A stretch of 13,116 bases of DNA from the NCBI GenBank assembly GCA_902481695.1, contig CABSXY010000032.1, forward strand, positions 1-13,116, read 5' to 3'. Of the stretch, positions 1 to 6,850 are shown piece after piece. A model generated the notes under the pieces. That model saw only the letters and a program-made list of their open reading frames with translations. It ran no database searches and was not told the DNA's origin. A program made the position numbers and the translations under genes. This DNA comes from an uncultured Haemophilus sp. (GTDB lineage: Bacteria > Pseudomonadota > Gammaproteobacteria > Enterobacterales > Pasteurellaceae). Positions within the stretch are counted from its first letter, which is position 1; every line of letters begins with the position of its first letter.

Positions 1-444
1 GATACGAATGGCGATTAAAATCATTAAAGTGGCTATAATCGCATCAAAAATAAAGCCTGCACCTGTTGTCACACCGATAGCCGCCGCAGCCCAAATAATC
101 GCAGCAGTGGTTAAGCCTGAAATAGCATCATTTTTCTTGTGTAAAATTACCCCTGCACCCAAGAAACCGATACCACTGATTACTTGTGCGGCAAGTCGCA
201 TAGGGTCAGTTCGGATATTATCTGAAACTTGCGCATAATGTTCTGCGGCTTGAATAGATACAATAGTGAGTACACAAGTTGTCACCGCAATAATGGCACA
301 GGTTTTAACGCCAACTGGTTTGTGTTTAAGTTCACGCTCTAAGCCAATAATCCCGCCAAGTACAAGTGCGAGTAGCATTTTCCCTAGGATAAGTAAATAA
401 GCCGTCTGTTCAAGAGCGGTCGAAAAAAGAAAAGAATTTTCCAT
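1..444 (-). CDS. MgtC/SapB-family inner membrane protein (3' end cut off by window edge)
   Basis: The minus strand is open from ATG at 442-444 to the left edge (148 codons, no stop), so the C-terminus is missing. The protein begins MENSFLFSTALEQTAYLL and is almost entirely hydrophobic. It shows the family signatures in order: GGIIGLERE near residues 30-38, an RLAAQVISGIGFLGAGVIL block in the middle, and a GLTTAAIIWAAAAIGV helix, ending in another membrane segment. MgtC/SapB proteins are small polytopic inner membrane proteins; some act in magnesium limitation or inhibit the F-type ATP synthase, but the role of this one is unknown. No good Shine-Dalgarno precedes the first ATG. An internal ATG at residue 23 has AGGGA just before it, but using it would remove part of the first helix, so I prefer the upstream start. 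The gene is divergent from rimO. Confidence 0.85.
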   Translation of the reverse strand, partial: MENSFLFSTALEQTAYLLILGKMLLALVLGGIIGLERELKHKPVGVKTCAIIAVTTCVLTIVSIQAAEHYAQVSDNIRTDPMRLAAQVISGIGFLGAGVILHKKNDAISGLTTAAIIWAAAAIGVTTGAGFIFDAIIATLMILIAIRI

Positions 445-610
445 GTTAATAATGAATATGAGTAAATAAAAAAAACGGGCGTTATTCTACCTGAAAAAAG
501 GACTTTAATGGGCAAATTTACAATCAATTTACCTTTAATTTATCGCCTTTCGGCTTGAAATTGAGTAAAATCTAAAGTTTTGAAAGATGATGATAGCTGA
601 GAATAAATTT
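445..610. other. Divergent intergenic region between the mgtC-like gene and rimO
   Basis: This AT-rich spacer should hold the promoters of both divergent genes. It contains a run of eight A at 468-475 and a possible minus-10 box TAAAAT at 566-571 for rimO, but I see no matching minus-35 box at normal spacing. I find no convincing operator, RNA structure or small gene. Confidence 0.4.
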
Positions 611-1948
611 ATGCAAAAATCAACGCCGAATATTGGCTTTGTAAGTTTAGGTTGTCCTAAAAATTTAGTGGATTCTGAACGTATTCTGACTGAATTACGT
701 ACTGACGGGTATAACATTGTGCCAAGTTATGAAAATGTGGACTTGGTTATTGTGAATACTTGCGGTTTTATTGATAGCGCTGTACAGGAATCCCTAGAAG
801 CCATTGGAGAGGCGTTGGAAGAAAACGGACGTGTGATTGTGACCGGCTGCTTGGGGGCTAAAGAAGATCAAATTCGTCAAGTTCACCCGAAAGTTTTAGA
901 AGTGAGCGGTCCGCACAGTTATGAAACGGTAATGGCTCAAGTGCACAAATACGTACCAAAACCAGAGCATAATCCTTATACCAGCCTTGTACCAAAACAA
1001 GGGGTGAAATTAACACCAAAACACTATGCTTATTTGAAAATCTCAGAAGGCTGTGATCATCGTTGTACATTCTGTATAATCCCTTCATTACGTGGGGATT
1101 TAGAAAGCCGTTCTATTACGCAAGTATTGGATGAAGCAAAACGTCTTGCTGATGCAGGCGTGAAAGAGTTATTGGTTGTTTCACAAGATACCTCTGCTTA
1201 TGCGATGGATACACAACGCAAAGAAGGTGGCGTGAAAACCGCTTTCTGGAACGGTATGCCAATTAAAAATGACTTAATGACCTTGTGTAAACAGCTTGGT
1301 AAATTAGGTATTTGGGTACGTTTACATTACGTTTATCCTTATCCTCATGTGGATGATTTAATTCCATTAATGACAGAAGGTTTATTATTGCCTTATTTGG
1401 ATATTCCATTACAACATGCGAGTCCGAAAATTTTAAAAGCAATGAAAAGACCAGGAAAAATTGACCGCACTTTAGAGCGTATCAAGCAATGGCGTGAGAT
1501 TTGTCCGGATTTAACCTTGCGTTCAACTTTCATTGTAGGTTTCCCGGGTGAAACAGAAGAAGACTTCCAAATGTTATTGGATTTCTTAAAAGAAGCACAA
1601 CTTGATCGCGTGGGCTGTTTCAAATTTAGCCCAGTAGAAGGCGCACCTGCAACTGAAATGGCTGACCAAGTGCCTGAAGATGTAAAAGAAGAACGTTTCC
1701 ACCGCTTTATGCAGTTACAACAAGAAATTTCGGCTGAACGATTAAAACAAAAAATTGGCCAAACGCTTGATGTAATTGTGGATGAAATTGATGACGAAGG
1801 TATCATTGGCCGTACAAAAGCTGATGCACCAGAAGTTGATGGCTTAGTTTATATTGAAAATCTAAGTGGCGCGCCTGTGAAAGTGGGCGAATTTATTAAA
1901 GTAACCATTACCCATTCAGATGAATACGATCTGTGGGGAACCTGTTAA
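611..1948 (+). CDS. rimO: Ribosomal protein S12 methylthiotransferase RimO
   Basis: RimO is a cytoplasmic radical-SAM enzyme with two iron-sulfur clusters that adds a methylthio group to a conserved aspartate of ribosomal protein S12. Read from ATG 611 the protein has 445 residues, the usual family length, and starts MQKSTPNIGFVSLGCPKN. The N-terminal UPF0004 domain has its three cluster cysteines at 15, 51 and 80. The radical-SAM CxxxCxxC motif (GCDHRCTFC) places cysteines at 148, 152 and 155. A C-terminal TRAM domain ends in DEYDLWG, as in other RimO proteins. An in-frame ATG at 587 would add eight residues, but those do not match the family and GAAAG lies too close to that ATG; TGAGAA around 598-603 is better spaced for 611. 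The gene probably heads an operon with the N-glycosyltransferase 39 bases downstream, since there is no terminator between them. Confidence 0.96.
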   Translation: MQKSTPNIGFVSLGCPKNLVDSERILTELRTDGYNIVPSYENVDLVIVNTCGFIDSAVQESLEAIGEALEENGRVIVTGCLGAKEDQIRQVHPKVLEVSGPHSYETVMAQVHKYVPKPEHNPYTSLVPKQGVKLTPKHYAYLKISEGCDHRCTFCIIPSLRGDLESRSITQVLDEAKRLADAGVKELLVVSQDTSAYAMDTQRKEGGVKTAFWNGMPIKNDLMTLCKQLGKLGIWVRLHYVYPYPHVDDLIPLMTEGLLLPYLDIPLQHASPKILKAMKRPGKIDRTLERIKQWREICPDLTLRSTFIVGFPGETEEDFQMLLDFLKEAQLDRVGCFKFSPVEGAPATEMADQVPEDVKEERFHRFMQLQQEISAERLKQKIGQTLDVIVDEIDDEGIIGRTKADAPEVDGLVYIENLSGAPVKVGEFIKVTITHSDEYDLWGTC

Positions 1949-1987
1949 TTATTAATCTTATTTATTTTTTACCAAAGGAATTAAAAA

Positions 1988-4006
1988 ATGGCAGAAACAC
2001 AAAAACAACCAAGTGTTATCCGTTTTGAACAAGAAGTTGCGGCAAAAAATTATGAAGCAGCTTGCGTAGAATTGCTCGATATTTTAAGCAAAATTGATAC
2101 TAATTTTGGTGGCGTTGAAGGCATTGAAATTGATTATCCTAGCCAATTAAATGATGAATTAGTACAAGATAAAATTAAGTATTTTTGTACCCGTGTAGCG
2201 GTAGCAATGAGCGAGCTATTTTCTGATCCTAAATTAGATATTTCTGAAGGCGGGGCACAACGTTTCTTTACCTTACAACGTTGGATTAATATGATTTTTG
2301 CATCATCACCTTTTGTGAATGCTGATCATGTGTTGCAAACTTATAACCGCAATCCAGATAAAACTAATTTATCTGATTTCCATTTAGATAATGCAAGATC
2401 ATCATTAATTAAATTCTGTATTTTGTACTTGCCGGAATCAAATATAAACGTGAATCTGGATGCTTTATGGAATTTAGATCCAGAATTATGTGCATCGCTT
2501 TGTTTTGCATTGCAATCACCCCGTTTTATTGCGACAGATCAAGCATTCTCTAAACGTGGCACTATTTTACAATGGTTCCCTGAAAAATTAGCGGCAATTG
2601 AAAACTTAAATAATGTACCGAGTGCAATTTCACACGATGTGTATATGCATTGCAGCTACGATATTGCTGAAAATAAACATTGGGTGAAAAAAGCATTAAA
2701 CCAAGTCATCCGTCGTCATTTATTGCAAGGTGGATGGACAGATCGCGATGTCACAAAATTAGGTGAACGTGATGGCAAACCAGTCATGGTCGTATTATTA
2801 GAGCATTTCCATTCATCCCATTCAATTTACCGTACGCATTCCACTTCAATGATTGCTGCTCGCGAACGTTTCTATTTAATTGGTGTAGGTAATGATGCTG
2901 TAGATGAAGCAGGTAAAGCTGTATTTGATGAATTTCATGTATTAGAAGGCAATAATGTTGTCTCCAAATTAGATCATTTAAAAGCGATTTGTGAAAAAAA
3001 TGGTGCAGCCGTTCTTTATATGCCAAGTATTGGGATGGATTTAACTACTATTTTTGCAAGTAACACGCGTCTTGCGCCGGTTCAAGTGATTGCGTTAGGT
3101 CACCCTGCTACGACACATTCTGATTTTATTGAATATGTGATTGTGGAAGATGACTACGTTGGTTCTGAAAAATGCTTCAGTGAGCAATTATTGCGTTTAC
3201 CAAAAGATGCTTTACCTTATGTACCTTCAGCGCTTGCACCGCAACACGTAGAATATCGCTTACGTGAAAATCCTGAAGTGGTCAATATTGGTATTGCTTC
3301 TACCACAATGAAGCTTAATCCCTATTTCTTGGCTGCATTAAAGGCTATTCGTGATCGTGCTAATGTTAAAGTGCATTTCCACTTTGCATTAGGTCAATCT
3401 AGTGGTGTGACTCATCCTTATGTTGAGCGTTTTATTAAGTCTTATTTAGGCAATGATGCGACAGCTCATCCACATGCACCTTATGATCAATATCTTCGTA
3501 TTTTGCATAACTGCGATATGATGGTAAACCCATTCCCATTCGGGAATACGAATGGCATTATTGATATGGTGACATTAGGTTTAGTGGGGGTATGTAAAAC
3601 GGATGCAGAAGTTCACGAACATATTGATGAAGGGTTATTCAAACGTTTAGGTTTACCAGAATGGTTAATTGCAAATACGGTAGATGAATATGTTGAACGT
3701 GCAATTCGTTTAGCAGAAAACCATCAAGAACGTTTAGAACTTCGTCGTCATATCATTGAAAATAACGGCTTACAAACCTTATTTACAGGCGATCCAAGCC
3801 CAATGGGTAAAGTGTTACTTGAAAAATTTGAGGAATGGAAAGCAGCAAATTTAGCTGAAAAGCCAAAGAAAAAAGCGACTAAATCCGCAACGACAAAAGA
3901 GAAGACTACAAAGTCTACCACGACAAAGAAAAGTGCGGTCAAATCTGAAGGTAAATCTGAGCCGAAAAAAACGGTAAAGAAAACCACGAAAAAAGCAGAT
4001 AAATAA
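1988..4006 (+). CDS. ngt: Cytoplasmic HMW1C-like N-glycosyltransferase (GT41) with Lys-rich tail
   Basis: This 672-residue enzyme is predicted to transfer glucose (or another hexose) from UDP-sugar to asparagine in N-X-S/T sequons, in the cytoplasm. The first ~220 residues form the all-alpha domain, followed by a GT-B fold. Residues known from the A. pleuropneumoniae NGT structure all appear with a constant +1 offset: His278 (family His277), Lys442 in STTMKLNP (Lys441), His496 (His495), Asn522 (Asn521) and Asp526 (Asp525). The motif ALGHPATTHSDFIEYVIVED is nearly identical to that enzyme from memory. The start has AAAGGA at 1974-1979. The catalytic part ends near residue 620, the length of the whole A. 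pleuropneumoniae protein. Residues 622-672 are an extra Lys/Thr/Ser-rich tail containing 19 lysines. It is downstream of rimO as in A. pleuropneumoniae, but no agt gene and no hmwA/hmwB genes adjoin it. Acceptors are not known from the sequence. Confidence 0.94.
   Translation: MAETQKQPSVIRFEQEVAAKNYEAACVELLDILSKIDTNFGGVEGIEIDYPSQLNDELVQDKIKYFCTRVAVAMSELFSDPKLDISEGGAQRFFTLQRWINMIFASSPFVNADHVLQTYNRNPDKTNLSDFHLDNARSSLIKFCILYLPESNINVNLDALWNLDPELCASLCFALQSPRFIATDQAFSKRGTILQWFPEKLAAIENLNNVPSAISHDVYMHCSYDIAENKHWVKKALNQVIRRHLLQGGWTDRDVTKLGERDGKPVMVVLLEHFHSSHSIYRTHSTSMIAARERFYLIGVGNDAVDEAGKAVFDEFHVLEGNNVVSKLDHLKAICEKNGAAVLYMPSIGMDLTTIFASNTRLAPVQVIALGHPATTHSDFIEYVIVEDDYVGSEKCFSEQLLRLPKDALPYVPSALAPQHVEYRLRENPEVVNIGIASTTMKLNPYFLAALKAIRDRANVKVHFHFALGQSSGVTHPYVERFIKSYLGNDATAHPHAPYDQYLRILHNCDMMVNPFPFGNTNGIIDMVTLGLVGVCKTDAEVHEHIDEGLFKRLGLPEWLIANTVDEYVERAIRLAENHQERLELRRHIIENNGLQTLFTGDPSPMGKVLLEKFEEWKAANLAEKPKKKATKSATTKEKTTKSTTTKKSAVKSEGKSEPKKTVKKTTKKADK
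3931..3939 (+). repeat. DNA uptake signal sequence inside the ngt tail
   Basis: An exact AAGTGCGGT core lies in frame and covers codons 648-651 (Lys-Ser-Ala-Val) of the glycosyltransferase tail. Such cores mark DNA for natural uptake in Haemophilus. Confidence 0.9.
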
Positions 4007-4011
4007 TCAAT

Positions 4012-4036
4012 AAATCCCCGAAAGGGGATTTTTTAT
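4012..4036 (+). terminator. Rho-independent terminator of the rimO-ngt operon
   Basis: An 8-bp perfect stem (AAATCCCC at 4012-4019 with GGGGATTT at 4024-4031) closes a GAAA tetraloop and runs into a T tract. It starts six bases after the ngt stop codon. Confidence 0.93.
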
Positions 4037-4076
4037 TGAGAAAAATTAAACAAAGTCTCATTTTTTCTAAAAAAGC

Positions 4077-4105
4077 TTGATTTTGTAGCGTAAAGCCTGT
4101 AATTA
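4077..4105 (+). promoter_or_regulatory. Candidate promoter of asd
   Basis: TTGATT at 4077-4082 and TAATTA at 4100-4105 are separated by 17 bases, between the ngt terminator and asd. Both boxes deviate from consensus in this AT-rich stretch, so this is only a reasonable guess. Confidence 0.35.
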
Positions 4106-4144
4106 ATAGACCCATTCAACACAACATAAAATAAGGAAAAACTC

Positions 4145-5260
4145 ATGAAAAACGTCGGTTTTATCGGTTGGCGCGGAATGGTCGGTTCCGTATTAATGGA
4201 TCGTATGGTGCAAGAGCAAGATTTTGCCAATATTAATCCAGTTTTCTTCACCACTTCTCAAGCAGGTCAAAAAGCCCCTGTATTTGCAGGAAAAGAGGCA
4301 GGTGAGCTTAAAAATGCATTCGACATTGATGAACTCAAAAAATTAGACATTATCGTGACCTGCCAAGGTGGCGACTATACCAATGAAGTTTATCCAAAAT
4401 TAAAAGCAACAGGTTGGGACGGATATTGGGTTGATGCCGCTTCTGCACTACGTATGAAAGATGATGCAATTATCGTGCTTGATCCAGTAAACCAACACGT
4501 GATTTCTGAAGGCTTGAAAAAAGGCATTAAAACTTTCGTGGGTGGTAACTGTACCGTGAGCTTAATGTTAATGGCTATCGGTGGTTTATTTGAAAAAGAT
4601 TTAGTGGAATGGGTATCTGTCGCAACTTACCAAGCGGCTTCAGGTGCGGGCGCAAAAAATATGCGTGAATTGCTTTCACAAATGGGCTTATTAGAACAAG
4701 CGGTTTCAAGCGAATTAAAAGACCCTGCTTCGTCAATTTTAGATATTGAACGTAAAGTGACAGCAGAAATGCGTTCTGATAACTTCCCAACGGATAACTT
4801 CGGTGCAGCATTAGGTGGTAGCTTAATCCCTTGGATTGACAAACTTCTTCCTGAAACTGGACAAACTAAAGAAGAATGGAAAGGTTATGCAGAAACTAAC
4901 AAAATCTTAGGTTTAAGCGACAATCCAATTCCAGTAGATGGTTTATGCGTACGTATCGGTGCATTACGTTGCCACAGCCAAGCATTCACTATCAAACTGA
5001 AAAAAGACTTACCATTAGAAGAAATTGAACAAATTTTAGCGTCTCACAACGAATGGGTGAAAGTGATTCCAAATGACAAAGAAACCACATTACGTGAATT
5101 AACTCCAGCTAAAGTAACAGGTACATTAAGCGTACCGGTTGGTCGTTTACGTAAATTGGCAATGGGTCCAGAATACTTAGCGGCATTCACTGTAGGTGAC
5201 CAATTATTATGGGGTGCTGCAGAGCCAGTTCGCCGCATCTTAAAACAATTGGTGGCATAA
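4145..5260 (+). CDS. asd: Aspartate-semialdehyde dehydrogenase
   Basis: Asd catalyses the NADPH-dependent reduction of aspartyl phosphate to aspartate semialdehyde, the branch-point step toward lysine/diaminopimelate, threonine and methionine. The 371-residue length equals that of the well-studied H. influenzae enzyme. The N-terminal nucleotide-binding motif is GFIGWRGMVGS (5-15). The catalytic cysteine is Cys136 in GGNCTVS and the general base is His277 in ALRCHSQAF. Substrate-binding residues Arg103, Glu243, Lys246 and Arg270 are all present at the positions known for the Haemophilus enzyme. The start is supported by AAGGA at 4133-4137. The gene is flanked by terminators on both sides and so appears to be transcribed alone. 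Confidence 0.97.
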   Translation: MKNVGFIGWRGMVGSVLMDRMVQEQDFANINPVFFTTSQAGQKAPVFAGKEAGELKNAFDIDELKKLDIIVTCQGGDYTNEVYPKLKATGWDGYWVDAASALRMKDDAIIVLDPVNQHVISEGLKKGIKTFVGGNCTVSLMLMAIGGLFEKDLVEWVSVATYQAASGAGAKNMRELLSQMGLLEQAVSSELKDPASSILDIERKVTAEMRSDNFPTDNFGAALGGSLIPWIDKLLPETGQTKEEWKGYAETNKILGLSDNPIPVDGLCVRIGALRCHSQAFTIKLKKDLPLEEIEQILASHNEWVKVIPNDKETTLRELTPAKVTGTLSVPVGRLRKLAMGPEYLAAFTVGDQLLWGAAEPVRRILKQLVA

Positions 5261-5275
5261 TTTTACTTTCACTAC

Positions 5276-5303
5276 AAAGGGCGTATTTACTACGCCCTTT
5301 TCA
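5276..5303 (+). terminator. Rho-independent terminator of asd
   Basis: A perfect 10-bp stem (AAAGGGCGTA at 5276-5285, TACGCCCTTT at 5291-5300) encloses a 5-base loop. Its right arm ends in the T-rich stretch that serves as the release tract. It ends only about 17 bases before the next start codon. Confidence 0.9.
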
Positions 5304-5319
5304 TTACTAAAAAAATAAT

Positions 5320-5748
5320 ATGCTACGATCTATCTTTGTTTTTATTACAATTTCTTTAATGACATTTCTTTTGCAATATTGGTTTGTCTCGCGCCTTGGT
5401 TATCCTGAAACCTTTGTAACAACATGCCAAAATTACACGGGTGATTTTTTGTATGAAGCGCGTTGTGAATATACGTTTAATATATTATTTACAACGATAA
5501 CTGTTGCGTTTTTAGCATTGTTTCCTTTTATTATTTCTCAGAAATTATCTTGCTTTATTATCGGTTGTTTGTGGCTTGGGCTTTTATGGCTATTGGGTTC
5601 AGTTTTTATCACCTTTGATAGTACTGATTTAGGAAATACACTTGAGCTTTCAAGCTTATTTCACTATGCTTGGATCGAATTAAAAATACCTTATATCGTC
5701 ATATCTGTTATCTCTATCCCTACACTATTTTTTGTTAAAAAATTATGA
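5320..5748 (+). CDS. Unrecognised small four-helix membrane protein
   Basis: I do not recognise this 142-residue protein. It is strongly hydrophobic, with likely membrane segments around residues 4-23, 53-72, 77-98 and 121-138. Cys36 and Cys49 flank the first long loop (TTCQNYTGDFLYEARCEYT), which would lie outside the cytoplasm if the N-terminus is inside, so a disulfide there is possible. The layout recalls small conserved bacterial membrane proteins without assigned function. There is no clear Shine-Dalgarno before ATG 5320, and the asd terminator ends just upstream. An internal ATG at codon 14 is an alternative start, but it would remove half of the first helix. Its stop overlaps the start of the downstream hydrolase by four bases (ATGA), which suggests translational coupling. 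Confidence 0.75.
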   Translation: MLRSIFVFITISLMTFLLQYWFVSRLGYPETFVTTCQNYTGDFLYEARCEYTFNILFTTITVAFLALFPFIISQKLSCFIIGCLWLGLLWLLGSVFITFDSTDLGNTLELSSLFHYAWIELKIPYIVISVISIPTLFFVKKL

Positions 5749-6680
5749 TCAGAGAACCTCATTTTCATCAATTTGCTCTTGCGGAGTTATTGCCTTTTTT
5801 TGAGCAATTTCCGACGCAATATCTTTCTGGTGAACGAAATATCAAATTAGCTTATCGTCATTTGGTTCAGCCTGAAAGTGCGGTTAGAAAATTGATGATT
5901 TTGGTGAATGGTCGAGCAGAAAATATGCTCAAATGGACTGAGCTGGCTTATGATTTTTACCAACAAGGTTATGATGTTTTGCTTTTCGATCATCGAGGAC
6001 AAGGCTATTCACAGCGTATTATTCCTCAAAAAGGGCATTTAGATGAGTTTCGTTTTTATACCGATGATATGGCAAAAATCATTGAAAAAACGACCGCACT
6101 TTATGCTTATCAAGCGCAATATATTCTCGCCCACTCTCTCGGCGCTTTGATTTCCACCTATTATCTAGCCAATTACGATCATCATATTAAAAAAGCCGTG
6201 CTTTCTTCGCCTTTCTTTGGTGTTCCAATGAAACATCCATTACGAGATGAACTCATCATTGCAACGATGATGGCGTTTGGTCAAGGGCATCGCTATGTTT
6301 TTGGTAAGGGACATTACAAACCGGCAGATTTAAATCTTAATGAACTTAGCCATTCTAAAACGCGAATGAAATGGATGAACCGAATTAATCGAAAACGCGC
6401 TGCTATTCACTTAGGCGGCCCGACTTTCCGCTGGGTACATTTGTGTTTAACTGCAATCAAAGCGCTCCCAAAAATCATTCCAAGAGTGGAAACACCTGTG
6501 CTTATTCTACAAGCGGAAAAAGAAAAGATTGTAGATAATAAAAATCTTGAAAAATTGACCGCACTTTTTCCGCATGCCGAATCCATGCTTGTACCTCAAG
6601 CAAAACATGAAATCCTTTTTGAAAAGGATAACGTGAGAAAAGTGGTACTTGAACGCGTGAATCAATTTCTTCATTCTTAA
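5745..6680 (+). CDS. pldB: Alpha/beta hydrolase, lysophospholipase L2 (PldB)-like
   Basis: This 311-residue protein has the serine-hydrolase layout of the PldB/monoglyceride-lipase group, which cleaves acyl chains from lysophospholipids or monoglycerides. An oxyanion region VNGRAENM lies at 54-61. DHRGQGYSQR at 82-91 is characteristic of PldB. The nucleophile elbow AHSLGA (129-134) gives catalytic Ser131, with Ala in place of the more common first Gly. The likely acid is Asp264 (KIVDNKN) and the histidine is His288 (QAKHEIL). No signal peptide or membrane anchor is visible, so it is probably cytoplasmic or peripheral at the inner membrane. It overlaps the preceding membrane protein gene by four bases, so the two are likely co-translated. 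It carries three uptake-signal cores, more than any other gene here. The substrate is inferred from the family only. Confidence 0.85.
   Translation: MIREPHFHQFALAELLPFFEQFPTQYLSGERNIKLAYRHLVQPESAVRKLMILVNGRAENMLKWTELAYDFYQQGYDVLLFDHRGQGYSQRIIPQKGHLDEFRFYTDDMAKIIEKTTALYAYQAQYILAHSLGALISTYYLANYDHHIKKAVLSSPFFGVPMKHPLRDELIIATMMAFGQGHRYVFGKGHYKPADLNLNELSHSKTRMKWMNRINRKRAAIHLGGPTFRWVHLCLTAIKALPKIIPRVETPVLILQAEKEKIVDNKNLEKLTALFPHAESMLVPQAKHEILFEKDNVRKVVLERVNQFLHS
5876..5884 (+). repeat. DNA uptake signal sequence (in pldB-like gene)
   Basis: Exact plus-orientation AAGTGCGGT core, within codons for Ser-Ala-Val near residue 45 of the hydrolase. Confidence 0.9.
6093..6101 (-). repeat. DNA uptake signal sequence (in pldB-like gene)
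   Basis: Exact ACCGCACTT, the complement of the core, coding within Thr-Thr-Ala-Leu near residue 118 of the hydrolase. Confidence 0.9.
6558..6566 (-). repeat. DNA uptake signal sequence (in pldB-like gene)
   Basis: Exact ACCGCACTT, coding within Leu-Thr-Ala-Leu near residue 272 of the hydrolase, just after the likely catalytic acid. Confidence 0.9.
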
Positions 6681-6752
6681 AGTTGTTTTTTAATCTGCAT
6701 CAAGTTTTCATCAAATTTTATTAAAAACATCGCTTAAATCTTTACTCGTACT

Positions 6753-6783
6753 AAATAAGTGGTATCTTTATAACCGCTTATTT
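6753..6783. promoter_or_regulatory. Inverted repeat upstream of the transporter gene
   Basis: AAATAAGTGGT (6753-6763) and ACCGCTTATTT (6773-6783) pair over 11 bp with one G-T wobble around a 9-base spacer. It lies 70-100 bases before the transporter start. It could be an operator for a dimeric regulator or, less likely, a weak terminator for the pldB-like gene, since no T tract follows beyond its own right arm. Confidence 0.5.
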
Positions 6784-6792
6784 AATCGATTG

Positions 6793-6815
6793 CGTCACGG
6801 TCGTTATACGTGATG
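6793..6815. promoter_or_regulatory. Second, shorter inverted repeat upstream of the transporter gene
   Basis: CGTCACG (6793-6799) and CGTGATG (6809-6815) form a 7-bp dyad with one wobble, again with a 9-base spacer. It begins ten bases after the first repeat. It does not match the CRP consensus (TGTGA-N6-TCACA). Its role is unknown. Confidence 0.35.
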
Positions 6816-6850
6816 AATTATTTTTTGTTCATTTATCTAGGAGTTATCCT

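Noticed and set aside
8..238. Open reading frame of 76 codons on the plus strand
   Set aside because: It lies opposite the MgtC/SapB-family gene, whose conserved motifs identify the minus strand as coding.
1393..1806. 137-codon open frame on the minus strand inside rimO
   Set aside because: The Ser-rich product is the reverse shadow of a strongly conserved RimO region.
2994..3000. A7 tract in ngt (and a similar A7 near 3964) as a phase-variation switch
   Set aside because: The tracts are short for slippage-driven switching, no tetranucleotide repeats accompany them, and poly-A runs are expected in Lys-rich AT-rich coding sequence.
4696..4704. ACAAGCGGT, the core of the Actinobacillus-type uptake signal, in asd
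   Set aside because: It is the only copy I noticed against six Haemophilus-type cores, so it is best taken as chance or codon use.
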